NCBI RefSeq assembly: GCF_046097595.1
Contig: NZ_JBJUVG010000007.1
Location: 1-64,000, forward strand
Direction: 5' to 3'
Source: Peptococcus simiae
Lineage (GTDB): Bacteria; Bacillota; Peptococcia; Peptococcales; Peptococcaceae
Length of the DNA stretch: 64,000 nucleotides
The notes beneath the pieces are model-generated. The model made no database searches. It saw only the letters and a program-made list of their open reading frames with translations, and was not told where the DNA came from. Positions within the stretch are counted from its first letter, which is position 1; the number at the start of each line of letters is the position of its first letter. Positions 42,211 through 49,999 of this stretch are shown in pieces. A program made the translations under genes and the position numbers.

Positions 42211-43253
42211 AAGAAATGACCGCCAAGGGTCAAGGGGCCCTGATTGTGACCTCTTATGAGAACCGGCGGTATTATAGTGGCTTTAGCGGTAGCTTCGGTT
42301 TTTTAGTGATCATGCCTGACGGGACCATCCTATTGACCGACGGCCGCTACCGGGACCAGGCCAAGGCTGAAGCACCGGATATCGACCTGGCCATTGTCGG
42401 CGGGATGACCGCCGCCAGTAAATTAGCAGATGTGGTAGAGGCTGCCGGTCAGGAGCCCATCGGCTTTGACGGCCGCCTGGCCTCTTACCCGACCTACCAG
42501 ATGCTGGCAGGCCTCTTTGGCAGCGACCGCCTTGTGGACCTCTCCCCCTTAATCGATGCCCAAAGGGCGGTGAAGGATGTCGATGAAATTGCCCTGATTA
42601 GCCAAGCAGAAGCCATTGGGGATGCGGCCTTTCAGTTGGCCTGCGAAAAGATGGTCCCCGGTATGACAGAAGTGGACGTGGCCCTGATTTTAGAAACGGA
42701 AATGCGCCGCCGGGGCGCCCAGGGCACCAGCTTTGATACCATCGTGGCCAGTGGCGCCCGAGCTGCCCTCCCCCATGGCCTGGCCAGTCTGAAAGCCCTG
42801 GAGAAGGGGGACCTGGTGGTCATGGATTTTGGCTGCCGCTACCAGGGCTACTGCTCAGATATGACCCGGACGGTGGCCATCGGTGAGCCCGGCGACCAGT
42901 TAAAAGACCTCTACCAATTGGTCCTCAAGGCCCAGAAGGCCTGCCTGAGCCAGGCCCGGGCCGGGGTCATCGGCGCCGATATCCACCAAGTGGCCGTTGA
43001 TATCTTTAAAGAGGCCGGTATGAACCAATACTTCGGCCATGGCCTGGGCCACTCCCTCGGCCTTGAAATTCATGAGAAACCGGTTTTTTCACCCAGCGAG
43101 AAAAATCCCCTGGCTGAAAATGTAGCCATTACCGTAGAACCGGGCCTTTACCTGCCCGGCCAAGGCGGGGTGCGGATTGAAGATGTCATCGTTTTAACCA
43201 AAGATGGCCACCGGAACTTAACCGGGTCACCGAAAGACCTTTTAATCCTGTAA
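42177..43253 (+). CDS. pepP: Xaa-Pro aminopeptidase (M24 family)
   Basis: Metal-dependent removal of an N-terminal residue before proline. The 358-residue protein has an N-terminal creatinase-like domain and the pita-bread catalytic domain with the metal ligands in VMDFGCRYQGYCSDMTRT, GHGLGHSLGLEIHE, EPGLYLPG and GGVRIED. The ATG at 42177 has AAGGAG 5 nt upstream inside the overlapping pilus gene. It lies just before efp, an arrangement common in Bacillota. Proline dipeptidase (PepQ) is an alternative name. Confidence 0.9.
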   Translation: MDYQQRRAALVKEMTAKGQGALIVTSYENRRYYSGFSGSFGFLVIMPDGTILLTDGRYRDQAKAEAPDIDLAIVGGMTAASKLADVVEAAGQEPIGFDGRLASYPTYQMLAGLFGSDRLVDLSPLIDAQRAVKDVDEIALISQAEAIGDAAFQLACEKMVPGMTEVDVALILETEMRRRGAQGTSFDTIVASGARAALPHGLASLKALEKGDLVVMDFGCRYQGYCSDMTRTVAIGEPGDQLKDLYQLVLKAQKACLSQARAGVIGADIHQVAVDIFKEAGMNQYFGHGLGHSLGLEIHEKPVFSPSEKNPLAENVAITVEPGLYLPGQGGVRIEDVIVLTKDGHRNLTGSPKDLLIL

Positions 43254-43284
43254 TAAAAAGGTGGTAATGTCCGTTCCGGCACGG

Positions 43285-43290
43285 TATAAT
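43285..43290 (+). promoter_or_regulatory. Candidate efp promoter -10
   Basis: A perfect TATAAT 40 nt before the efp start; no convincing -35. Confidence 0.4.
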
Positions 43291-43329
43291 ATAGCTGACT
43301 GACCAAGACTGTGAGGAGGAATTAAACGA

Positions 43330-43887
43330 ATGATCTCATCTAACGACTTTAGACCTGGCGTTACCATTGAATTAAATGGTGATCCCTGTCAGGTTATCGA
43401 ATTTCAGCACGTAAAACCCGGTAAAGGGGCAGCCTTTGTACGTACTAAAATTAAAAACCTGAAAACCGGTTCTACCACTGAAATGACCTTCCGCGGCGGT
43501 GAAAAAGTACCTAAGGCCACCCTGGAACGTCATCAAATGCAGTACCTCTACTTTGACGGTGACAGCTATGTCTTCATGGATAATGAGACATTCGACCAAA
43601 TCAGCCTCCCAGAAAGCGCTCTGGACGGTGGCGAAAAATATCTGAAAGAAAATATGGATTGCCAGGTGACCTCTTATGAAGGCGAGATTCTCGGTGTAGA
43701 ACTGCCGACGACCGTTGAACTAGAGGTAACTGAAACGGAGCCAGGCATCAAAGGCGATACCGCTTCCGGTGGTACGAAACCCGCTACCCTCGAAACTGGC
43801 GTGACTGTACAAGTGCCCTTCTTTGTCAATACTGGTGATGTCTTACGCATTGATACCCGGACCGGTGACTATATCGAACGCGCCTAA
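43330..43887 (+). CDS. efp: Elongation factor P
   Basis: Rescues ribosomes stalled at polyproline. The 185-residue three-domain protein has K32 at the loop tip in VKPGKGAAF, the usual site of modification, and the C-terminal OB-fold with PFFVNTGDVLRIDTRTGDY. GAGGAGGA precedes the ATG. No EpmA-like modification gene is beside it. Upstream of the CD1247-type gene. Confidence 0.97.
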   Translation: MISSNDFRPGVTIELNGDPCQVIEFQHVKPGKGAAFVRTKIKNLKTGSTTEMTFRGGEKVPKATLERHQMQYLYFDGDSYVFMDNETFDQISLPESALDGGEKYLKENMDCQVTSYEGEILGVELPTTVELEVTETEPGIKGDTASGGTKPATLETGVTVQVPFFVNTGDVLRIDTRTGDYIERA

Positions 43888-43911
43888 GGGGCGCCTTGAA
43901 AGGAGATTGAC

Positions 43912-44364
43912 ATGGCTATTTCAGAACGCGTCGCATATCTAAAAGGTTTGGCTGATGGTTTAGGTCTTCAGGAAAAGGATAAAACGGGTAAGTTTTATAC
44001 CGAATTAATCGATTTAATTGAAGAAATGGCACTGGTTGTCGATTATCTTCAAGATGAAACCGATGAAATGGAAGAATACCTGGATGCACTGGATGAAGAC
44101 CTTTCTGATGTTGAAGAAGCTGTCTTCGACTTTGATGACGAATATGATGACGATGATTTTGAAGACTATGATTTCAATACCCTAGGCAATTACATGGAAT
44201 CGGAATGCCCTGGTTGCGGTGAAACCATTGCTTACTTCGATGATACCGAAGATGATCAGGCGGTGGATATCGTTTGCCCAAATTGCGGTGAAGTGGTGAC
44301 AACCATTGGCGAAGACGAGGAAGAAGATGTTATTGATATTGACGACGAAGCAGACGATAAATAA
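43912..44364 (+). CDS. CD1247-type acidic zinc-ribbon protein
   Basis: A 150-residue protein: helical N-terminal region (ISERVAYLKGLADGLGL) typical of the CD1247 N-terminal domain, a very acidic Asp/Glu stretch (about 60-90), then C-P-G-C-G-E and C-P-N-C-G-E forming a zinc ribbon. It often follows efp in Clostridia. Function not known; the acidic low-complexity part and ribbon suggest binding to a nucleic-acid or ribosomal partner. Confidence 0.82.
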   Translation: MAISERVAYLKGLADGLGLQEKDKTGKFYTELIDLIEEMALVVDYLQDETDEMEEYLDALDEDLSDVEEAVFDFDDEYDDDDFEDYDFNTLGNYMESECPGCGETIAYFDDTEDDQAVDIVCPNCGEVVTTIGEDEEEDVIDIDDEADDK

Positions 44365-44370
44365 ATAGAG

Positions 44371-44406
44371 AAGGCTGGGCCCTGTGAGGGGTCCAGCCTT
44401 TTTGTG
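44371..44406 (+). terminator. Terminator of efp-CD1247
   Basis: AAGGCTGG / CCAGCCTT with inner GCCC/GGGT pairing, TGTGA loop and TTTTTG tail, 6 nt after the stop. Confidence 0.9.
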
Positions 44407-44527
44407 TATTTTTGCACAAACTAAGGCCGTTCAGCCCTTAAAAAGGGCAGGTTGTAGTAGAAAGTTGCAAGAAGAATTGAATTGAAAGAAAAAGATGAAG
44501 ATTCCATAAAAAACTAGCCATAATGTT

Positions 44528-44556
44528 ATGACAAATATAAACAACTGTGATATAAT
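44528..44556 (+). promoter_or_regulatory. Promoter of the bcd-etfBA operon
   Basis: ATGACA, 17-bp spacer ending TGA (extended -10), TATAAT. It gives an unusually long leader of about 195 nt before bcd. Confidence 0.7.
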
Positions 44557-44587
44557 GCCTGTAAAGCGATTGGTAAGCTTCAAAAAT

Positions 44588-44644
44588 ATCTCTTAAGAAC
44601 CTGGCGGTTTTTTAAAAGGTATTTTTTTGTTGTTCTTAAAGATC
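44588..44644 (+). promoter_or_regulatory. Leader stem-loop upstream of bcd
   Basis: ATCTCTTAAGAAC pairs with GTTCTTAAAGAT across a 32-nt T-rich loop. The rest of 44407-44757 is AT-rich with no gene; an imperfect GTGAATTTTTACAC palindrome at about 44689 could be a regulator site. No known riboswitch is recognised. Confidence 0.4.
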
Positions 44645-44757
44645 GGAAAAAAGCTGTTCTCTGGTCTTAATTTTTTTAAAATAGCAAGTGAATTTTTACA
44701 CAAAAAACATGGCTTTGTAGGTAGTATGAAAGCTAGCAATTCAAAGGAGGTATTTGT

Positions 44758-45903
44758 ATGGACTTTCAATTAGATGAAAAGCGGGCCATGGCTCAGCAAC
44801 TCTTTAAGGACTTTGCAGAAAAAGAGGTCAAGCCCCACGCACAAGAAGTTGATGAAAGCCACGAGTTTCCGCGGGAAACAGTGGATAAATTACAAAAATA
44901 CGGCTTTATGGGGATTCCTATTCCTGAGGAATACGGCGGTCAAGGGTGTGACACCCTAACCTATGTCCTGGCTGTTGAAGAATTATCCAAGGTCTGCGGG
45001 ACCACCGGGGTTATCGTATCCGCCCATACGTCTTTATGCGCAGATTGCTTATTAAAAAACGGGACAGAAGAACAAAAACAAAAATACCTGGTGCCCCTGG
45101 CCAACGGGTCAAAATTAGGGGCCTTTGCCTTAACTGAACCGGGTGCCGGGACCGACGCCGCCGGCCAACAAACCAAGGCCGTCCTCGATGGCGATGAGTA
45201 CGTCCTCAACGGGTCCAAAATCTTTATCACCAATGGTAAAGAGGCAGATACCTACATTGTTTTTGCCATGACCGATAAAAGCCTGGGGACTAAAGGGATT
45301 TCAGCCTTTATCGTTGAAAAAGGCACCCCGGGCTTCAGCTTTGGGACCAAAGAACGGAAGATGGGGATTTGCGGGTCTTCCACCTATGAGCTGATCTTTG
45401 AAGACTGCCGGATTCCGAGAGAAAACCTGCTGGGCCGGGAAGGCCGTGGTTTTGGTGTAGCTATGACCACCCTGGATGGCGGACGGATCGGGATTGCAGC
45501 CCAAGCTCTGGGCCTGGCTGAAGGCGCTTTAGAAGTGACCCTGCAATACGTCAAAGAACGGAAGCAGTTCGGCAGAGCCATCGGCAAATTCCAGTATATC
45601 CAATTTGAACTCGCTAAAATGGCTACCCGGATTGAAGAAGCCAGACACCTGGTTTACAAGGCAGCTCTGGCCAAGGATGATCCTAAAGTCAAACGGTTCT
45701 CCTATGAAGCGGCTATGGCGAAACTGTCTGCCTCTGAATGTGCCCGCTTCGTTACGGAACGGGCTGTACAATTGCATGGCGGCTATGGCTATATCGCTGA
45801 ATACGATGTTGAACGTATGATGCGGGATGCAAAAATTACAGAAATCTATGAAGGTACTTCTGAAGTGATGCGGATGGTCATTTCAGGGAACCTGATGGCA
45901 TAA
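44758..45903 (+). CDS. bcd: Butyryl-CoA dehydrogenase (acyl-CoA dehydrogenase)
   Basis: Reduces crotonyl-CoA to butyryl-CoA with electrons from Etf. The 381-residue flavoprotein follows the short-chain ACAD pattern: LTEPGAGTDAAGQ and FITNGKEAD near the FAD site, ERKQFGRAIGKFQ, and the catalytic glutamate at E365 in I-Y-E-G-T-S-E. AAAGGAGG precedes the ATG. The gene is directly before etfB-etfA, the classic bcd-etf arrangement of anaerobic butyrate formers, where the complex may be electron-bifurcating. Confidence 0.92.
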   Translation: MDFQLDEKRAMAQQLFKDFAEKEVKPHAQEVDESHEFPRETVDKLQKYGFMGIPIPEEYGGQGCDTLTYVLAVEELSKVCGTTGVIVSAHTSLCADCLLKNGTEEQKQKYLVPLANGSKLGAFALTEPGAGTDAAGQQTKAVLDGDEYVLNGSKIFITNGKEADTYIVFAMTDKSLGTKGISAFIVEKGTPGFSFGTKERKMGICGSSTYELIFEDCRIPRENLLGREGRGFGVAMTTLDGGRIGIAAQALGLAEGALEVTLQYVKERKQFGRAIGKFQYIQFELAKMATRIEEARHLVYKAALAKDDPKVKRFSYEAAMAKLSASECARFVTERAVQLHGGYGYIAEYDVERMMRDAKITEIYEGTSEVMRMVISGNLMA

Positions 45904-45916
45904 GGGGGGACTTTCA

Positions 45917-46696
45917 ATGAAAATAGTGGTTTGTGTTAAACAAGTACCGGATACCACAGAAGTTAAATTGGATCCGGTTAAGGGGACCTTAATTCGTGAA
46001 GGGGTGCCCTCAATCATGAATCCGGATGACAAGTCCGGTTTAGAAGCAGCGCTCCGCATTAAAGAAGAAACCGGGGCCCATATTACCGTTCTAACCATGG
46101 GGCCGCCCCAGGCAACAGCTGTTCTACGGGAAGCCATGGCCATGGGCGCAGATGACGGTGTCCTCTTAACAGACCGGGCCTTCGGTGGCGCTGATACCTG
46201 GGCCACCAGCTATACGATTTCCCTGGCCCTGAAGAAATTAGACTTTGACCTCATCATCACTGGCCGCCAGGCCATTGACGGGGATACCGCACAGGTTGGC
46301 CCGCAAATCGGTGAGCACCTGGGTATCCCCAATATCAGTTACGCTGAAGACCTCAAGGTTGAAGGCGACCATGTCATCGTCAAACGTCAGTTTGAAGATC
46401 GCTACCATATCGTTAAAGCAAAAATGCCCTGCCTGGTTACGGCCTTGGCAGAATTAAATGAACCGCGGTATATGACCCCGGGTGGCATTTTCAAAGCCTT
46501 TGACAAACCAATCACTGAAGTGCATTTTGATGACCTTGATGCCAATGCCGAAGATCTTGGCTTAAAGGGCTCACCGACGAAAGTTGTCAAATCTTTCCCG
46601 AAAGCGGTTAAAGCTGCCGGTACCAAGATTGAAGCCAGCCCGGAAGAATCGGTTGAATACATTGTGGACAAGCTCAAAGAGCGCTTCATGCTGTAA
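45917..46696 (+). CDS. etfB: Electron transfer flavoprotein beta subunit
   Basis: A 259-residue Etf beta subunit with VCVKQVPDTTEV at the start, MNPDDKSGLEAALRIKE and the nucleotide-binding stretch ITGRQAIDGDTAQVGPQIGEHL. With etfA it forms the FAD heterodimer that delivers electrons to Bcd. AGGGGGGA precedes the ATG, 13 nt after bcd. Confidence 0.94.
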   Translation: MKIVVCVKQVPDTTEVKLDPVKGTLIREGVPSIMNPDDKSGLEAALRIKEETGAHITVLTMGPPQATAVLREAMAMGADDGVLLTDRAFGGADTWATSYTISLALKKLDFDLIITGRQAIDGDTAQVGPQIGEHLGIPNISYAEDLKVEGDHVIVKRQFEDRYHIVKAKMPCLVTALAELNEPRYMTPGGIFKAFDKPITEVHFDDLDANAEDLGLKGSPTKVVKSFPKAVKAAGTKIEASPEESVEYIVDKLKERFML

Positions 46697-46713
46697 GAAA
46701 GGGTGAGAACGAT

Positions 46714-47736
46714 ATGCCAGATCAAAACGTTTATGAAGGCGTACTTATATTTGCAGAACAATTAGATGGAAAAGTATCTAATGTAGCCTATGAATTAATC
46801 GGTAAAGGCCGGGAATTAGCCGCAGACTTAAATACTGAGGTCACCGCTATTGTCCTGGGCCATAACATTGGCCATTTAGCTGACGACTTGGCTGCCCGCG
46901 GGGCTCAAAAAGTCATCGTCGTTGATGACCCCTGCCTGGAGCATTACACCACTGAACCCTATACCTCTGTTATCTACCATGCGATTGAAACCTTCCATCC
47001 GGCCATTGTCCTTTATGGGGCAACTGCTATTGGCCGTGACTTGGCGCCGCGTGTATCCGGCCGTGTCCATACCGGCCTGACTGCAGACTGCACCAAGTTG
47101 GAAATCGATCCGGATACCAAAGACTTGATGATGACCCGGCCGGCTTTTGGTGGGAACCTGATGGCAACCATCTTGTGCCCGAACTTCCGCCCGCAAATGT
47201 CCACCGTCCGTCCGGGGGTTATGGTGAAACGTCCGGTAGACCACGAGGCTAAGGCTGAAGTCCTGAACTGGAAACCGGACTTAACCCCCAATAATAAATT
47301 TGTTGAAGTCCAGGATGTTATTCGCAAGGTCAGCGAAAAAATGGACATCCAGGAAGCCAAAGTCCTGGTTTCCGGCGGCCGTGGGATTGGTAACGCTGAA
47401 GACTTCAGCATCCTAGAAAAATTAGCCGATACCTTGGGTGGCGTTGTTGCCGGCTCTCGTGCAGCCGTTGATTCCGGCTGGTTGGAAAAAGACCAACAGG
47501 TCGGCCAAACCGGTAAAACCGTCCGTCCGGACCTCTATTTTGCCATTGGTATTTCTGGTGCCATCCAGCACCTGGCTGGGATGGAAGAATCCGGCTATAT
47601 CATTGCCATTAATAAGGATGCCTCTGCACCTATTTTTGACATTGCAGACGTTGGCCTTGTTGGTGACTGGCACGCCATTGTTCCGGCTTTAACGGAAGCC
47701 ATCGCTGCTGAACAAGCAGCCAAAGAAGAAAACTAA
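46714..47736 (+). CDS. etfA: Electron transfer flavoprotein alpha subunit
   Basis: A 340-residue Etf alpha subunit: N-terminal domain and a C-terminal FAD domain with VSGGRGIG, AGSRAAVDSGW, QVGQTGKTVRPDLYFAIGI-type segment and SGAIQH. It pairs with etfB 17 nt upstream. End of the bcd operon, followed by a UUCG-loop terminator. Confidence 0.95.
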   Translation: MPDQNVYEGVLIFAEQLDGKVSNVAYELIGKGRELAADLNTEVTAIVLGHNIGHLADDLAARGAQKVIVVDDPCLEHYTTEPYTSVIYHAIETFHPAIVLYGATAIGRDLAPRVSGRVHTGLTADCTKLEIDPDTKDLMMTRPAFGGNLMATILCPNFRPQMSTVRPGVMVKRPVDHEAKAEVLNWKPDLTPNNKFVEVQDVIRKVSEKMDIQEAKVLVSGGRGIGNAEDFSILEKLADTLGGVVAGSRAAVDSGWLEKDQQVGQTGKTVRPDLYFAIGISGAIQHLAGMEESGYIIAINKDASAPIFDIADVGLVGDWHAIVPALTEAIAAEQAAKEEN

Positions 47737-47772
47737 GCTTTATTTAGGTTACTCCATTTTTTCATTTCACTC

Positions 47773-47812
47773 CAATACAAAAGATCCGCCTTCGGGCGGA
47801 TCTTTTGTATTG
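47773..47812. terminator. 18-bp terminator with TTCG tetraloop
   Basis: Perfect stem 47773-47790 with 47795-47812 around TTCG; T-rich right foot. Ends bcd-etfBA. Confidence 0.93.
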
Positions 47813-47970
47813 TCTCGAAGTCGGACTGGCTTGTATCTATGCCCCTGGTTTTTTATAAAAAATTTATGATTTTTCAGCTTTTTAATGAATATTTTGCAAT
47901 GAAATAATACTAGTAAGGGTATGATTACTTTATAGAGACAAGTTTCTTGCTAAATATGAAAGGAGACCTC

Positions 47971-49656
47971 ATGAGATATAAGGTTAGCCCGGAGAATGAA
48001 AAATTACGCCAAGAGATTCGTGCCTTTGCAGAATCGGAAATTGCTCCCCTTTCCTTCCAATTGGATGAAAGAGGCATTTTCCCGGAAGAAATTGTCAAAA
48101 AGATGGGCGAAAAGGGCTGGATGGGCCTGCCCTTTGAGAAAAAATACGGCGGCCAGGAAATGGGTAACGAAGCCTATGCCATCGCTGTCGAAGAATTTTC
48201 CCGGATTGATGCCAGTGTGGGGGTTATCTTATCTGCCCACAACTCCCTAGGGACCTGGCCGATTGCTGAATTTGGGACAGAGGAGCAAAAGCAAAAATAC
48301 CTGGTGCCCTGTGCAAAAGGGGAAAAACTGGCCGCCTTTGGCTTAACTGAAGAAAATGCCGGGTCTGATGCCGGTGGTACCGAGACCACTGCTGTCTTAG
48401 ACGGGGACGATTATATCTTAAACGGGACCAAGATTTTTATCACCAACGCCCCTGAAGCCGATGTCTATGTGGTCTTTGCGGCAACCGATAAGGAAAAGGG
48501 GACCCATGGTGGGATTACGGCCTTTATTGTTGAAAAAGGGACGGAAGGCTTCAGCTTCGGGACCCGCTATAATAAGATGGGAATCCGGGCTTCGGCGACC
48601 GCTGAACTGGTCTTTAAAAACTGCCGGGTGCCTAAGGAAAACCTCTTAGGGGAAGTTGGCCAAGGTTTTAAAATCGCCATGATGACCCTAGACGGTGGCC
48701 GGATTGGGATTGCCGCCCAAGCCCTAGGGATTGCCCAAGGGGCCTATGAACAAGCCTTAGAACGGGCCCAAGACCGGGTTCAGTTTGGTAAACCGATTGC
48801 AGCCCAGCAAGGGGTCAGCTTTAAGCTGGCAGATATGGCGACTAAGATTCGGGCCGCCCGCTTCCTGGTCTACTCTGCAGCGGAAATGAAGGATGCCCAT
48901 GAAAATTATGGGATGCAGAGTGCCATGGCCAAGCTCTATGCCTCCGACATTGCTTTGGAAGTGGTTGATGAAGCGGTCCAGATCTTCGGCGGGTCCGGCT
49001 TTATCAAGGGCTTGCCGGTGGAACGCTTTTACCGGGATGCTAAAATTACAGCTATCTATGAAGGGACCAATGAAATCCAACGGGTGGTTATCGCCAGCCA
49101 CCTGATGCCACGAAAGAAGAAAGATAAGCCGGTTAAGAAGGATAACAAGGCCCCGGCGCCACAGAATGAACGGAAGATGCAGATCTTTGATGAAGGAACC
49201 AGCCAGGACCGGGTCGATGCCCTGGTCAAGGCCCTGAAAGAAGAGGGCTTTGACAAGCAAAGGGTTGACGATATTTTCGGTCCCATCGGCCAGGCTGATC
49301 GGCTGGTGGCCTTCGGCATGGGCTTAAAGCATGCCAAAGACCGGGAAATGATGGAAAAATTGGCCCAGGCCTTTGGGGCAGTCCTATCCTGCTCTCGCCC
49401 GATATCTGAAGAAAGAGAATGGATGGACCTTACCCGGTATGTAGGCCTGTCCGGGCAGAAATTTGCCGGTCAATTCTACCTGGGTGCCGGCATTAGCGGG
49501 CAAAAGCAACACCTGACCGGGATTAAGGATACCAAGGTCATCGTAGCCATCAATGAAGATCCTAATGCCCCCATCTTTGCCCAATGTGACTACGGGATTG
49601 TCGGCGATATGTATGAGATTATCCCCCTTCTCACTGAGGCCCTGGAAGCCTTATAA
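47971..49656 (+). CDS. Acyl-CoA dehydrogenase fused to an EtfA-like FAD domain
   Basis: A 561-residue fusion. Residues 1 to about 380 form a full acyl-CoA dehydrogenase (LTEENAGSDAGG, RVQFGKPIAAQQG, catalytic Glu in I-Y-E-G-T-N-E). A Lys/Pro-rich linker (about 380-400) follows, then an EtfA C-terminal-like domain (about 400-561) with YVGLSGQKFAG, LGAGISGQKQH and IVAINEDPNAPIF. The RPxLY segment of ordinary EtfA is altered to AGQFYL. The ATG at 47971 has AAAGGAG 5 nt upstream. It is a separate unit after the bcd operon, with its own terminator. Likely acts on a CoA ester distinct from crotonyl-CoA; the substrate is not readable. Confidence 0.9.
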   Translation: MRYKVSPENEKLRQEIRAFAESEIAPLSFQLDERGIFPEEIVKKMGEKGWMGLPFEKKYGGQEMGNEAYAIAVEEFSRIDASVGVILSAHNSLGTWPIAEFGTEEQKQKYLVPCAKGEKLAAFGLTEENAGSDAGGTETTAVLDGDDYILNGTKIFITNAPEADVYVVFAATDKEKGTHGGITAFIVEKGTEGFSFGTRYNKMGIRASATAELVFKNCRVPKENLLGEVGQGFKIAMMTLDGGRIGIAAQALGIAQGAYEQALERAQDRVQFGKPIAAQQGVSFKLADMATKIRAARFLVYSAAEMKDAHENYGMQSAMAKLYASDIALEVVDEAVQIFGGSGFIKGLPVERFYRDAKITAIYEGTNEIQRVVIASHLMPRKKKDKPVKKDNKAPAPQNERKMQIFDEGTSQDRVDALVKALKEEGFDKQRVDDIFGPIGQADRLVAFGMGLKHAKDREMMEKLAQAFGAVLSCSRPISEEREWMDLTRYVGLSGQKFAGQFYLGAGISGQKQHLTGIKDTKVIVAINEDPNAPIFAQCDYGIVGDMYEIIPLLTEALEAL

Positions 49657-49668
49657 GATTAACTGACT

Positions 49669-49696
49669 AGAGCCGCCCTTTGGGCGGCTCTTTTTC
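49669..49696 (+). terminator. Terminator of the ACAD-EtfA fusion gene
   Basis: AGAGCCGCCC / GGGCGGCTCT around TTT, then TTTTTC. Confidence 0.92.
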
Positions 49697-49704
49697 GCAC
49701 CTAT

Positions 49705-49733
49705 TTGTTGAAGTCAGCCGCCTATGCTACAAT
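49705..49733 (+). promoter_or_regulatory. Promoter of the zinc-ribbon-recQ operon
   Basis: TTGTTG, 17-bp spacer ending TGC (extended -10), TACAAT; about 20 nt before the first ATG. Confidence 0.75.
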
Positions 49734-49752
49734 GATGCCAAGGAGGCCTGCT

Positions 49753-49992
49753 ATGTTAGTGATTCGTTGCGCCAAGTGCAAAGAAAAAATTTGGAAATAT
49801 GATAAAATCGGGCCGGGAGAAGTCCTGCGTTGCCATAAGGCCCGGATTGCCCAGGTCTATAATGAGCCGGTGGTCCAGGCCCATAAAATCTGTTGTCCCA
49901 AATGCCTGGTTCCTCTTGGCATTGATAAGGGGCGCTTTTATAAGATGGACCCCCGGGCCTTTATTTACAATGGCACCAAGAGAAACCGGTAG
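49753..49992 (+). CDS. Small zinc-ribbon protein
   Basis: A 79-residue protein with C-A-K-C near the start, a lone Cys in the middle (LRCHKA) and C-C-P-K-C at about 47-51, enough to hold one zinc. AGGAGG lies 6 nt before the ATG. Its stop is 7 nt before recQ, so the two are cotranscribed. I do not recognise a named family; a nucleic-acid-binding or metal-holding role is possible. Confidence 0.8.
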   Translation: MLVIRCAKCKEKIWKYDKIGPGEVLRCHKARIAQVYNEPVVQAHKICCPKCLVPLGIDKGRFYKMDPRAFIYNGTKRNR

Positions 49993-49999
49993 GCAGCAG

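Noticed and set aside
44685..44703. Possible Rex site before bcd
   Set aside because: GTGAATTTTTACAC resembles the palindrome but has too few matches to TTGTTAANNNNTTAACAA to call.
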